A DNA stretch of 22,622 nucleotides from CANHEE01 sp043777755 (GCA_043777755.1 JAYWHK010000217.1:1-22622); one strand, 5' to 3'. Counted from the stretch's first letter, positions 6,639-14,721 are shown. Made by a program: numbers and translations. Notes: generated by a model from the sequence alone, not told the origin.

Positions 6639-9600
6639 TTATCGAGAACCTATCTTCACAATCCGTTGAGAAACAAGTGTTTTTGCACTTTTTATTTGTA
6701 TCACATATAAGCCTGAAGGAGCATCAGATAAATCAAGAGGAAGTTCTTTGTGCCATTCGCCATCAGCCATTATTTTTTGAGAAAAAATGATTTTTCCTTG
6801 TAAATCAATGACATTTAGCTGAGATTCTTCTCGAATTCCTTCCAATTGAACCGTAAAATTGCCCAACGTTGGATTCGGATAAACCAATAACTCAGGACTA
6901 TACGCCAGTTCTTCATTGGTCGAAACGATGCTGCCAGCTGTAAATTGGTAATTGACTTCACGTCCAAAATCAGGTTGTAGATTGGTCAGTGGACCGCCCA
7001 AATTTCTGATGCCAATGTTGCCATTTCCATCGCTATTTGCCCAGAAGCTAATGCCATCGTCGCCTGTGTCAGAGATTTTCCATTGGTAACAGCCATTTAG
7101 GTTTTTGATGGTATCTAAATACGTAGTGTTGGCAACCAAACCGTTTTTACGAGAGCGAATCACTGTACCAGCGGCATCTGTTAAAGCCCAAGATGTTTCG
7201 GTTGGTGCGGCATTGGTTCTCATGGAAATTATGATTGACGAATTCCAGTTTTTTACTTGCGAAAAAGCACTTTGTAAAGCGTTATTATTGGAATACTCAT
7301 CTGTTTTCCCGTTAGGAGAGGAAACATTTACGGTAAAAATATTGCTTTTTGACCAATCTGACAAAGCAAACGAAGGCAAAATTACACGAGCCGATTCTAA
7401 AAACAATAAATTTCCTTTCCACTCATAAACGTTTTGTGTTGAGCCTTTTACACCATACATAATCGTCAAAGAGGTAAGAGCGTTCTCACCTGTATTTTTA
7501 ATTTCAATTTCAGGATTCATACAAGCTGGGTTAAAACGCCCATGCTCGGTTTCAGTCGTTGGACGAATGATTTTTGTCACTGCGGCATCGTTTTTAAAAT
7601 TCGGATTACTGTACGTAACCAATTGACTATTAACGATATAGCGAGAATCACCTGATGCGCCATTGATGCCATAATCAACAGAAATTGCTTTGTTTGCTGC
7701 AATGATTTTGGTAATGTCAAGCTCTTTTATATCCGTAGCTGCGCCAGGACACCAGCCTGCACGGTCATAAATCCAAGTGCCACCTTGCGGAAAAATAGGA
7801 TTGTCACCACACTCTTTCCAAACTTTCCATTCCAATTCACGAGGCCCAGCATTTACATTAATGTAGTGCGTTTGTTGTATAAATTCGCCTTCTTGACCGT
7901 GACCAGTGATGGCAGTTTTGATTTTAGCCGCCTTTGTTTCATCGGATAGAACCAAATCCCTTGGTTCATAGCTATTATTGCTCAAAATACTGGTATGATT
8001 CGGGTATGAAACAGGCCAAATCTGAGAAATACTCAACACATCACGAGGAGCTTTTCCTTTGATAAATAAAAATTTGATGTCCATTTCTTCTTGATTTTGA
8101 CCGCCTCGCTCCATTGTCATGCGTTTTTTTCCATTCAAAATTGGGCCAAAATCAGTAATGTCAAAAGTCCAAGTTTTGCCGTTTTGACCAAAATCCAAAC
8201 CAATGCCATAAGGTGTCACAAATGAAAGTAGTTCGTATTTCATTGGAAAACGACGAAAATACTCTAAGTCTTCTATCACTAAACTACTATCTTCCACGAT
8301 AGTTTTAGTTGTTAAGACATCGCCAGCTTCGTTCAAAATATCAAAGTCACCAGCAAGCCAATAATTCAAAGCTTTGCTTTCTTTCAAATTGTTTTTTTCA
8401 ACATAAAAAGTACGAATTTGGTAAGGTGCATTTTGGACAGAATCCAAAATGGTTTTTGTAGTGATAAGTTTTTGATAATCACCGTTGATGAGTTTGATGT
8501 TGGGTCTTTTATTGTCAAAATCAAATTGCTTAAAAAGTTCTCTTCCTTGAAAAATTCTTCTTGATGGCAAAGAAGAAAAAGTCGCAACTGATTGATTGTC
8601 AGATACATCTTTTGTAGTTAAGCTAAGATTGTCACTTTCGTTAAAATCATAATAACAAACCAAATTGGCATAATTTTGATGTGATTTTTTAATTTTTTGG
8701 CGCATCAATTGTTTGATGGTCGTCGCATCTAACTCTTTGTTCCAAACAGAAAAATCGTCCATAAAACCCAAATAAGGATTCGCCCCATTTTCATCTGCTC
8801 CAAGGAAAAATTTCTTGATGTTAATGGGCTTTGTTTTAGCCGTTCCCGTATGCCAAACTGCGCCATTCAAATAAATTTTCATGGATTGGGTCGCTACATT
8901 TTTAGTGAAAGTCCAATAATTCCACTTTCCTTCAAATTCGGCAGGTGTCGCCACTTTGTTAATTCTGTCAAAATTCGCATCTCCGCCACAATCCCAATAA
9001 ATATTTGAATCTGTCCAAGGCAAATGCACTGAAAGTTGTCGTTGATTTTTATCATCAACAGCTTGAAAAATCACTGTTTGTGCAGGTAGTGCCGTTGGAT
9101 TCCCAAACGCCCAAAAACCTATTGTGATTTCTTTGTTGATGACATTCATTTTATCAGAAGGAATAGTCAAATTTGCAGCTCCGTTCAGTTCTAAATAAGC
9201 ATCGTTTTCGGTCGTAAATGCAGCTGACGAATAAGTTTGCATTGCTCCAATAGTACTGCTGTTCGCAATTGAGTTTTGATTGTTGTAGCTTAATTCTAAC
9301 ACAATATTTGACGTTCCGTTCCATTGAAAAGGAGCATTGAACATGAAGCGTTTAAAGCCTTTTTTATCCAAATTGGCATTGGTGAAATAGACTTCTTCAA
9401 AACCAGATGTTTCAATATTTTCGGCTGAAAGTACTGTTTGAGAAGTTGCTTTTAGCTTGATTTTCAAGAAGTTAGCGGTTACAATAGCTGCGTCAATTTC
9501 TATTTCAATTCCATCAATTCGATTGTTTGTTGAATTTGGAATCTCATTGGCAAGTATTAAATAGTGCGTTTTTGCAGCCTTTGTATTTGCTACAAAAGGA

Positions 9601-10058
9601 TGTTGAATTTGCTCCGTTCCAGCACCGATTTGTACTAATTTTTCGTTAGTACTTGACGTAATACTGACTTCTTTTTGTGTAAAAGAAGTGTAATTGTACG
9701 TTGGTTTTTTTACAAAAGGGAACAGCGTTTCTTTAAAACCACCAATGATTAGATTTGGTGCAAGCGATTTTAAAGAGTCGGTTTTCGTAGAATCCGTCAA
9801 ATAAGTATTGCAGCTGTAATCCCATTCGCCACAACCCAAATTCCGATTGGCACTTGTTGAAATTTTTGCATTTTTGCAACGCATAGTGTATTGCAACAAG
9901 ATTTTTTCAAAGTTTTTGTGACTTTCCGAAGGAAAAGATACCATAGTATCTTTTTTTGTACTGGATTTGAAATTAAAACTCGGTACAACAATCGTGTCTT
10001 GCGCTTTTAAAAAAACACTGAATAAAAGCAGGAATAAAATAGTAAAAGTTGATTTCAT
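6639..10058 (-). CDS. large secreted PNGase F-related protein with LamG-like insert and T9SS sorting domain
   Basis: The protein has 1139 residues when started at MKSTFTILFLLLFSVFLKAQD, a good signal peptide. An ATG at 10100 would add 14 residues but lies upstream of the -7 box, so I prefer 10058. Residues about 55-90 hold YTMRCKN and GCGEWDYS (75-82), the entry motif of peptide-N-glycosidase F-like proteins; D80 may correspond to a catalytic Asp. A LamG-type beta-sandwich (about 280-450, ITIGFWAFG, WNYWTFTKN, YLGFMDDFSVWNKEL) appears inserted inside the PNGase region. The C-terminal PNGase motif GGTWIYDRAGWCPG follows at 758-771. After about 870 come Ig-like stretches, and the last 84 residues (from VYPNPTLGNF) are a type A sorting domain. 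Predicted to be exported to the surface and to act on glycoproteins or to bind glycans. Activity is not proven, since many relatives lack tested activity. Confidence 0.87.
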   Translation of the reverse strand: MKSTFTILFLLLFSVFLKAQDTIVVPSFNFKSSTKKDTMVSFPSESHKNFEKILLQYTMRCKNAKISTSANRNLGCGEWDYSCNTYLTDSTKTDSLKSLAPNLIIGGFKETLFPFVKKPTYNYTSFTQKEVSITSSTNEKLVQIGAGTEQIQHPFVANTKAAKTHYLILANEIPNSTNNRIDGIEIEIDAAIVTANFLKIKLKATSQTVLSAENIETSGFEEVYFTNANLDKKGFKRFMFNAPFQWNGTSNIVLELSYNNQNSIANSSTIGAMQTYSSAAFTTENDAYLELNGAANLTIPSDKMNVINKEITIGFWAFGNPTALPAQTVIFQAVDDKNQRQLSVHLPWTDSNIYWDCGGDANFDRINKVATPAEFEGKWNYWTFTKNVATQSMKIYLNGAVWHTGTAKTKPINIKKFFLGADENGANPYLGFMDDFSVWNKELDATTIKQLMRQKIKKSHQNYANLVCYYDFNESDNLSLTTKDVSDNQSVATFSSLPSRRIFQGRELFKQFDFDNKRPNIKLINGDYQKLITTKTILDSVQNAPYQIRTFYVEKNNLKESKALNYWLAGDFDILNEAGDVLTTKTIVEDSSLVIEDLEYFRRFPMKYELLSFVTPYGIGLDFGQNGKTWTFDITDFGPILNGKKRMTMERGGQNQEEMDIKFLFIKGKAPRDVLSISQIWPVSYPNHTSILSNNSYEPRDLVLSDETKAAKIKTAITGHGQEGEFIQQTHYINVNAGPRELEWKVWKECGDNPIFPQGGTWIYDRAGWCPGAATDIKELDITKIIAANKAISVDYGINGASGDSRYIVNSQLVTYSNPNFKNDAAVTKIIRPTTETEHGRFNPACMNPEIEIKNTGENALTSLTIMYGVKGSTQNVYEWKGNLLFLESARVILPSFALSDWSKSNIFTVNVSSPNGKTDEYSNNNALQSAFSQVKNWNSSIIISMRTNAAPTETSWALTDAAGTVIRSRKNGLVANTTYLDTIKNLNGCYQWKISDTGDDGISFWANSDGNGNIGIRNLGGPLTNLQPDFGREVNYQFTAGSIVSTNEELAYSPELLVYPNPTLGNFTVQLEGIREESQLNVIDLQGKIIFSQKIMADGEWHKELPLDLSDAPSGLYVIQIKSAKTLVSQRIVKIGSR

Positions 10059-10079
10059 AAAATATAAATTAAGTTTTGC

Positions 10080-10087
10080 CAAAAGTA
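10080..10087 (-). promoter_or_regulatory. promoter -7 box for the PNGase F-like gene
   Basis: On the minus strand the sequence reads TACTTTTG, matching TAnnTTTG. It lies 21 nt before the ATG at 10058 and inside the extra 14 codons of the alternative start, which supports the shorter protein. A clear -33 TTTG is not visible at 19-23 nt spacing. Confidence 0.5.
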
Positions 10088-10171
10088 CAAAATAATTCAT
10101 TTATAAATCATTTAAAATACAAAATTTTAGATAAAAATTATAACTTATTGATTGTCAGTATCTAATATAGA

Positions 10172-10203
10172 TTTGGAGAATCAACAAAAGCAATTTATCT
10201 TTG
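10172..10203 (+). promoter_or_regulatory. promoter of the GNAT gene
   Basis: TTTG (10172-10175), a 20-nt spacer and TATCTTTG (10196-10203) make a full-consensus Bacteroidota promoter. The expected start is near 10210, about 28 nt before the ATG. Confidence 0.8.
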
Positions 10204-10237
10204 CAGAATCAAAAAAATATGCTTTTAAACTAAAATA

Positions 10238-10717
10238 ATGCAAAAAAACATAATACTCGCACAGTCCGAACAAGATTTTGCTGTTGCCAAATCTTTATTT
10301 TTAGAATATGCACAATGGCTAAAAGTGGATTTGTGTTTTCAGAGTTTTGACAAAGAACTCGACGACATCGCCATTCAGTATGCTGCGCCAAGTGGTGGAA
10401 TTTTTTTATTAAACGTTGATAATCAATATGTTGGATGCGTAGCTGTTCGGCACTTAAAAGGCGATGAAACAGGAAAAATCAGCGAACTCAAAAGAATGTA
10501 CATTCGTGATGATTATCGTGGTCATGGTTTTGGTAAGGTGCTTTTGACAAAAGCCCTTGATTTGGCAAAAGATTTAAGTTACGAAAAAATCTGTTTGGAT
10601 ACTTTAGACCGACTCAAAACCGCCATCACTATTTATGAAAAAAATGGCTTTTACGAAACCAAACCTTATTACCACAATCCACTTGAAACGGTGCGGTATT
10701 TTGAGAAGGTTTTGTAG
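10238..10717 (+). CDS. GNAT-family N-acetyltransferase
   Basis: This 159-residue single-domain protein is of normal GNAT length. The acetyl-CoA pyrophosphate loop is RGHGFGK (residues 94-100, pattern R-x-x-G-x-G), preceded by the strand ISELKRMYI (81-89) and followed by a helix (VLLTKALDLAKD) and the strand KICLDTL. The late block AITIYEKNGFYETKPYYHNP is typical of GNATs that acetylate small amines or amino acids, but the substrate cannot be read from sequence. It has its own promoter and is divergent from the PNGase F-like gene. It is followed by a palindromic element that may end its transcript. Confidence 0.9.
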   Translation: MQKNIILAQSEQDFAVAKSLFLEYAQWLKVDLCFQSFDKELDDIAIQYAAPSGGIFLLNVDNQYVGCVAVRHLKGDETGKISELKRMYIRDDYRGHGFGKVLLTKALDLAKDLSYEKICLDTLDRLKTAITIYEKNGFYETKPYYHNPLETVRYFEKVL

Positions 10718-10727
10718 TAGATTGTAT

Positions 10728-10843
10728 TTCGTATGCCAGTATGGTAGAGAAAAGGCACGCCTTTTCTCGCACTACGTAAGGCATACCTAACATGAGAAAG
10801 GCGTGCCTTTTCTCTACGGGTGTTTTGTATGAGTATACGAATA
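10728..10843. repeat. nested palindromic element with GTAG heads (second REP/BIME-like family)
   Basis: GTAGAGAAAAGGCACGCC (from 10744, arm to 10768) is the reverse complement of the arm at 10794-10817, which ends CTCTAC; one extra T in the left arm is the only difference. Each arm is itself a palindrome (AGAAAAGGC-AC-GCCTTTTCT). Further pairs lie inside and outside: GTATGCC (10731-10737) with GGCATAC (10780-10786), and TTCGTAT (10728) with ATACGAA (10843). GTAG tetranucleotides face outward, as in REP pairs. It occupies most of the gap between the GNAT and DUF4442 genes. Confidence 0.7.
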
Positions 10844-10954
10844 ACTTTAATATAATTGAAACAATTGTGCTATTTTGACGTTTTTAGCTTGATGTTTCGA
10901 CGTTTCTCAAAACAAAAATAATTTAGCACTAAGAATTTAGAATAAACAATATCA

Positions 10955-11452
10955 ATGCAAAACTGGAATCAAAATAAAGTTCAAGAAACAATTGACCAAT
11001 TCAAAAATCCTTTCAAATTTTGGCTTTTCAAATGGAGGTTACTGCCAGGAGCAGGTTTTTTTGGCTTAAAAATCAACCAACTCACAGCAACAAGTTGCGA
11101 AGTTGGTGTCAATTATGGCTGGCGAAGCCGCAATCCGTTTAAAAATATGTATTTTGCAGCACAATGTGCAGCTGGAGAGTTGGCAACGGGAGCTGTTGCG
11201 ATTGTTGTTTCAAAAGGTTTTGAATACCCGATTTTGATGTTGGTTTCTCATGTTGAAGCCGAATTTACTAAAAAAGCGGTTGGTAAAATTGCTTTTACTT
11301 GCGATGAAGGAAGCCAAATGATTCAAGTGATTCAAGATGGAATTTTGCATAACAAATCACGTTTGTTTCGTGCGACAGCTATTGGAAAAGATGAGCAAGG
11401 CGACATCGTGTCAAAAGTCTATTTAACTTGGTCTTTTAAAGCAAAAAAATAA
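10955..11452 (+). CDS. DUF4442-type hotdog-fold protein (putative thioesterase)
   Basis: The 165-residue protein has no signal peptide. It fits DUF4442, a hotdog-fold family related to acyl-CoA thioesterases: a helix near NPFKNMYFAAQCAAGELATGA (residues about 60-80) corresponds to the central hotdog helix, preceded by SCEVGVNYGWRSRN and followed by strands ILMLVSHVEAEFTKKAVGKIAFTC and KSRLFRATAIGKDEQGDIVSKVYLTWSF. Catalytic activity has not been assigned for most members, so the thioesterase role is by fold only. Its stop codon is immediately followed by the start codon of hscB (no intergenic base), which indicates translational coupling. No strong promoter is visible in the preceding 110 bp. 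Confidence 0.82.
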   Translation: MQNWNQNKVQETIDQFKNPFKFWLFKWRLLPGAGFFGLKINQLTATSCEVGVNYGWRSRNPFKNMYFAAQCAAGELATGAVAIVVSKGFEYPILMLVSHVEAEFTKKAVGKIAFTCDEGSQMIQVIQDGILHNKSRLFRATAIGKDEQGDIVSKVYLTWSFKAKK

Positions 11453-11980
11453 ATGATGAACTATTTTGAATTTTATGAATTGTTGCCAACATTCTTGTTG
11501 GACGAAACTGATTTGAAAAAGCGGTTTTTGAAATACAGTAAAATGTTTCATCCTGATTTTCATACCTTGGAAAGTGACGAGGCGCAAAGCGAAATTTTGG
11601 AAAAAGCAACCTTCAATACTGAAGCCTACAAAGTATTACAAAATTTTGATAGCCGAATGGCTTACATTTTGGAATTGAAAGGAATGAAAAAAGAAGAAGG
11701 TCAGGAAAAATTACCACAAGATTTTTTAATGGAAATGATGGACATTAATGAAACGTTGATGGACTTGCAATTTGATTTTGATGCCGAAAGTTTTGAAAAA
11801 GTAACAAAAGAAATCAAAAAAATCGAAAATGATAATTTTTTTTCAATAAAAGATATTTTACAAAATTTTGATTATCAGCAAGTTACAAATAATGATTTAG
11901 AAAAGATAAAATTTTTTTCATTAAAAAAGAAATATCTCTTGCGTATTCAAAAAACTCTTATTACCTTTGCACCGCAGTAA
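11453..11980 (+). CDS. hscB: HscB, J-domain co-chaperone of Fe-S cluster assembly
   Basis: The protein is 175 residues. The N-terminal J domain contains the invariant HPD (residues 33-35 in KMFHPDFHT), needed to stimulate HscA ATPase. The C-terminal part (about 80-175) is a helical bundle like that which binds the IscU scaffold (PQDFLMEMMDINETL is the typical opening). HscB lacks the Gly/Phe and zinc regions of DnaJ, and this length fits. Two in-frame ATGs exist (11453, 11456); either is possible, and the first abuts the upstream stop. hscA and isc genes are not nearby. The last 40 bp of the gene contain the promoter of the downstream tRNA. Confidence 0.9.
   Translation: MMNYFEFYELLPTFLLDETDLKKRFLKYSKMFHPDFHTLESDEAQSEILEKATFNTEAYKVLQNFDSRMAYILELKGMKKEEGQEKLPQDFLMEMMDINETLMDLQFDFDAESFEKVTKEIKKIENDNFFSIKDILQNFDYQQVTNNDLEKIKFFSLKKKYLLRIQKTLITFAPQ
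11939..11969 (+). promoter_or_regulatory. promoter of tRNA-Leu inside the 3' end of hscB
   Basis: TTG (11939-11941), a 20-nt spacer and TACCTTTG (11962-11969) form a full-consensus promoter. It overlaps the hscB coding sequence and points to the tRNA at 12014. The predicted start near 11976 gives a leader of about 38 nt containing a 6-bp hairpin (AACAAC 11983-11988 with GTTGTT 11995-12000). Confidence 0.7.
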
Positions 11981-12013
11981 AGAACAACACGAGCGTTGTT
12001 TGTGCAAATTAAA

Positions 12014-12097
12014 GCCCGGGTGGCGGAATTGGTAGACGCAGCAGACTCAAAATCTGCCATTCGCAAGGATGTGAAGGTTCGATTCCTTTCCCGGGCA
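12014..12097 (+). tRNA. tRNA-Leu (anticodon CAA)
   Basis: 84 nt. The acceptor stem is GCCCGGG/CCCGGGC with discriminator A at 12097. The anticodon stem is GCAGA/TCTGC with loop CTCAAAA, giving anticodon CAA (decodes UUG). The D arm is the usual TGGCGGAATTGGTAGACGC. The long variable arm between the anticodon and T stems marks it as a class II tRNA, and the T loop is TTCGATT. CCA is not encoded. A strong terminator hairpin follows 9 nt later. Confidence 0.97.
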
Positions 12098-12106
12098 CGC
12101 TTCTTT

Positions 12107-12146
12107 AAGCACTGATAGTCAATTGATTATTGGTGCTTTCTTGTTT
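12107..12146 (+). terminator. rho-independent terminator of tRNA-Leu
   Basis: AAGCACTGATAGTC (12107-12120) pairs fully (three G-T pairs) with GATTATTGGTGCTT (12125-12138) around an AATT loop, followed by TCTTGTTTTT. Confidence 0.85.
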
Positions 12147-12240
12147 TTGGTTGGTAGGGTAGTTTGGGGATTGTTAGAGAAATTTGTTATCATTAAAAGT
12201 TGAGAAAACATCTTTTTTTGACAAAAAAACAATACATTGC

Positions 12241-12271
12241 TTGACAAAACCTAAATAAAATTTTATATTTG
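12241..12271 (+). promoter_or_regulatory. promoter of the two small genes
   Basis: TTGACA (12241-12246), with 20 nt between TTG and the -7 box TATATTTG (12264-12271), is a full-consensus promoter. The start is expected near 12278, about 29 nt before the small ORF at 12307. Confidence 0.8.
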
Positions 12272-12306
12272 CAGCGTAAATTTTTAATCGACAACATCAT
12301 TGCAAA

Positions 12307-12459
12307 ATGACAGAAAAAGAAAGAAAAAAACTTGAAGCCTTGCTACCGAAACTTTATCATCTTTTAGACAGGGTGCAAAAAGAACAGCCTAATAATCAAA
12401 TTTTAATAGACAGATTGTTAGACGATATCAATTTAGCTCGGACACTGTTAAAACTTTAA
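12307..12459 (+). CDS. 50-residue small protein, function unknown
   Basis: The frame ATG 12307 to TAA 12459 encodes MTEKERKKLEALLPKLYHLL followed by 30 more residues ending LARTLLKL. It is almost entirely charged and Leu-rich, predicted as one or two amphipathic helices (possible coiled coil), with no signal peptide. It is supported by a full-consensus promoter ending 36 nt before the ATG and by a second same-direction gene 54 bp downstream. I do not recognise a family. A role as partner or regulator of the HTH-like neighbour is possible but speculative. Confidence 0.6.
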   Translation: MTEKERKKLEALLPKLYHLLDRVQKEQPNNQILIDRLLDDINLARTLLKL

Positions 12460-12513
12460 AATCCAAGAAAATATATTGAGTTTTCTAAATTTTTCATACT
12501 TAAAAATAAAAAT

Positions 12514-12849
12514 ATGATTGTATCAAATTTTATTGAAAAAATGACAGTTATCACTGATGACGAAGATGTCTTTTTAAAAAAAATGGCAGATACAGACCAT
12601 CAAGGACGTGAAGCCATTTTAACTGATATACACAATGACGTAAAAGAATTATTGGAATACATCAAGGGTATTAACTTCCAAAACAGTGTTGTGACTGTTA
12701 AAGACTTCTGCAAACAACAAAAAGTAAGCCGACAATATGTCAATCAAGAAATAAAGTCTGGTAAATTTAAAACCATTGAGTTGCCTATTTTTACAGAATA
12801 CAAAGGAAAAAAAGTCGCAGTTGGTACTCAAAAATTCCTTTCTTTTTAA
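12514..12849 (+). CDS. small protein with a helix-turn-helix-like C-terminal half
   Basis: The protein has 111 residues from ATG 12514; an internal ATG at 12541 (MTVITDDEDV) is an alternative. The N-terminal 55 residues are acidic and helical. The C-terminal half reads VTVKDFCKQQKVSRQYVNQEIKSG (about 62-85), a helix-turn-helix pattern like excisionase/MerR-type DNA-binding domains (helix, turn at QKVSR, recognition helix), then a short beta-wing FKTIELPIF and EYKGKKVAVGTQKFL. It is probably cotranscribed with the 50-residue protein from the promoter at 12241. It could be a regulator of that small operon. It lies beside a tRNA, as relics of integrative elements often do, but I see no integrase or att repeat. 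Confidence 0.7.
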   Translation: MIVSNFIEKMTVITDDEDVFLKKMADTDHQGREAILTDIHNDVKELLEYIKGINFQNSVVTVKDFCKQQKVSRQYVNQEIKSGKFKTIELPIFTEYKGKKVAVGTQKFLSF

Positions 12850-12863
12850 GTAAGGGAATTACA

Positions 12864-12903
12864 AAAAAAACGCTACAAGAATTACATCTCGTAGCGTTTT
12901 TTT
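12864..12903. terminator. bidirectional terminator
   Basis: AAAAAAACGCTAC (12864-12876) pairs with GTAGCGTTTTTTT (12891-12903) around a 14-nt loop. It separates the small HTH gene (+, stop 12849) from the ompA-type gene (-, stop 12919) and has a T tract on both strands. Confidence 0.92.
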
Positions 12904-12918
12904 ATTTTTAAAAGCAAA

Positions 12919-14637
12919 TTACTTTCTTTTATATACTTCAAATTCTACACGACGATTCAACGCACGACCAGATTCTGTTGTGTTTTGAGCATCAGGTTTT
13001 TCGGCAGCAAAACCATTGAAAGACATACGTTTTGCATAAATGCCACGTTGTTTGAACCATTCAAAACAAGACTTTGCACGACCTTCTGACAAGGTTTTAT
13101 TCGCTGGATTTGCACCAGTATTGTCCGTATGTCCGCTGATTTTCATATCATAGTTCGGATTGTTATTCAAGAAATTCAATACTTCTTCCATGGTACGAAG
13201 GTTGTCACCAGCCAAGAATGATTTACTTGTTGTAAAATACACTTTTTTGATAAAACCTAAGTTTGTTTCCAAAATCTTCGTTTCTACTGGTGTAGGCGTT
13301 TGTGTTTTGGTAATAATTTCAGAAGATTTTGTATTCACAGGACAGCCTTTGTTGGCTGCCGTACCTGCAACACTTGGACAATCGTCGTTCGGGTCACTGA
13401 TGCCATCATTGTCTGCATCAGGACAACCTTTTAAGTTCAAAGGACCTGGTTTTGTAGGACAATCGTCTTTATCATCAGCAATTCCGTCTTTGTCATTGTC
13501 AGGGCAACCAGCATAACGGGTTTCTCCTGGTAAATCTGGACAAACATCTTCAGCATCAGCGATACCATCTTTATCTCTATCTGCAAAAGGACAACCATCA
13601 TGTGAAGGGTCGCCAGCCTCTTTTGGGCATTTGTCTTTTTTGTCAGCTACACCATCTTTATCCGAGTCAGGGCAACCTTTCATATCGCCAGCGACATCAG
13701 GACATTCGTCTTCGCTGTCTGCTACACCATCATTGTCTGCATCAGGGCAACCTTTCAAACTTTTTTTACCAGGAACTTCGGGACAAGCGTCCATGCCATC
13801 AGAAACACTGTCGCCATCGCTATCAGGGCAACCAGAAAGCGTTGATAAACCTTTGACAGACGGACATTGATCTTTTGAGTCTGCTACGCCATCACCGTCT
13901 TGGTCAGGTTCGCCAAAAGTGCGAGAAAGCGTCAACAAACCTGTTGCGTACCAGTCTTTTCTTTTTGAATTACCAGAAGCACTAACGCCATCTATGTAAT
14001 CAGAAAATGTTGGACGAACAGCTACTTCTGCACCCAAAGCAAGTTTGTTGCTCAAATTCATGCGAAAACCACCGCCCATTGGCAATACAAAATTAACATT
14101 AGAATTGCTGCGATTTTTGTCTTCATTGATTAGCGTTGCGCTAACTACAGTGTTAGGTGTCGTCGCATTGTTGTAATTGGTCGTTGGTTTTACAAAAGCA
14201 AGACCTGCGCCTAAAATTGCATAAGGAATAATTCTGCGCTTGCTACGGGCATTGTTCATAACTTGCTCTTCAGACAATTTCTTTTTTTCACGAATCAACT
14301 GAAATTCGCCTTGTAAAGAAACTTCTGTCAAAGGAGAAGTAAAACTAAAACCACGTTTTGGTCGCCAAGTTGGTTCTGTAAAGTGCTTGTCATCAGCACT
14401 TAATTTTGCAAAAGCAACATTTCCACGAAGTGAGAAGTTGTTGTTAAAATTTCTTCTTAAAAATAATCCACCTGCTGGGCGAGATTGTTTTAGGGTTGGA
14501 ATTACAAATTTATCCAAGTCACCTTGGTAGCCATTTACGCCAAACATAATGCCACCATCCCATTTTTGAGCATAGTTTTCTGAAGAAACGAGCATCAAAG
14601 TTACTAAAAGGAGTAGTGTAGTGAGTTTTGAGTTCAT
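12919..14637 (-). CDS. OmpA-family outer membrane protein with seven thrombospondin type 3 repeats
   Basis: The protein has 572 residues. The signal peptide is MNSKLTTLLLLVTLMLVSSENYAQ. Residues 25-243 look like an eight-stranded outer-membrane beta barrel (alternating glycine/aromatic strands, LSRTFGEP at the end). Residues 245-433 hold seven calcium-binding TSP3 repeats of the form DxDxDGxxDxxDxCP. The C-terminal OmpA domain (about 460-570) contains ISGHTDNTG with D505 and NKTLSEGRA with R520, the residues that bind diaminopimelate of peptidoglycan, and ends NRRVEFEVYK. It anchors the outer membrane to the wall; the TSP3 stalk probably spans the periplasm and is stabilised by Ca2+. It appears monocistronic, between a terminator and its own upstream region. 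Confidence 0.94.
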   Translation of the reverse strand: MNSKLTTLLLLVTLMLVSSENYAQKWDGGIMFGVNGYQGDLDKFVIPTLKQSRPAGGLFLRRNFNNNFSLRGNVAFAKLSADDKHFTEPTWRPKRGFSFTSPLTEVSLQGEFQLIREKKKLSEEQVMNNARSKRRIIPYAILGAGLAFVKPTTNYNNATTPNTVVSATLINEDKNRSNSNVNFVLPMGGGFRMNLSNKLALGAEVAVRPTFSDYIDGVSASGNSKRKDWYATGLLTLSRTFGEPDQDGDGVADSKDQCPSVKGLSTLSGCPDSDGDSVSDGMDACPEVPGKKSLKGCPDADNDGVADSEDECPDVAGDMKGCPDSDKDGVADKKDKCPKEAGDPSHDGCPFADRDKDGIADAEDVCPDLPGETRYAGCPDNDKDGIADDKDDCPTKPGPLNLKGCPDADNDGISDPNDDCPSVAGTAANKGCPVNTKSSEIITKTQTPTPVETKILETNLGFIKKVYFTTSKSFLAGDNLRTMEEVLNFLNNNPNYDMKISGHTDNTGANPANKTLSEGRAKSCFEWFKQRGIYAKRMSFNGFAAEKPDAQNTTESGRALNRRVEFEVYKRK

Positions 14638-14721
14638 AAAATGAAATTAAGTTAGTAAATTATTGAAAAAATATTAATTGTGACAAGGTATATAATTATG
14701 ATAGCTTTCAATAAACAAGTG

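Noticed and set aside
7105..7428. 107-codon + frame opposite the PNGase F-like gene
   Set aside because: It lies fully antisense to a well-supported gene and has no signal, motif or promoter.
10059..10100. Extended start of the PNGase F-like gene at 10100
   Set aside because: A -7 box lies inside the extension, and the signal peptide starts cleanly at 10058.
12014..12849. Integrated element at the tRNA-Leu gene
   Set aside because: I found no second copy of the tRNA 3' end downstream and no integrase. Only the small HTH-like gene hints at it.
13330..13910. Tandem DNA repeats resembling a CRISPR or satellite, with + frames across them
   Set aside because: They are the degenerate coding repeats of the seven TSP3 units of the minus-strand OmpA protein; the + frames are shadows.
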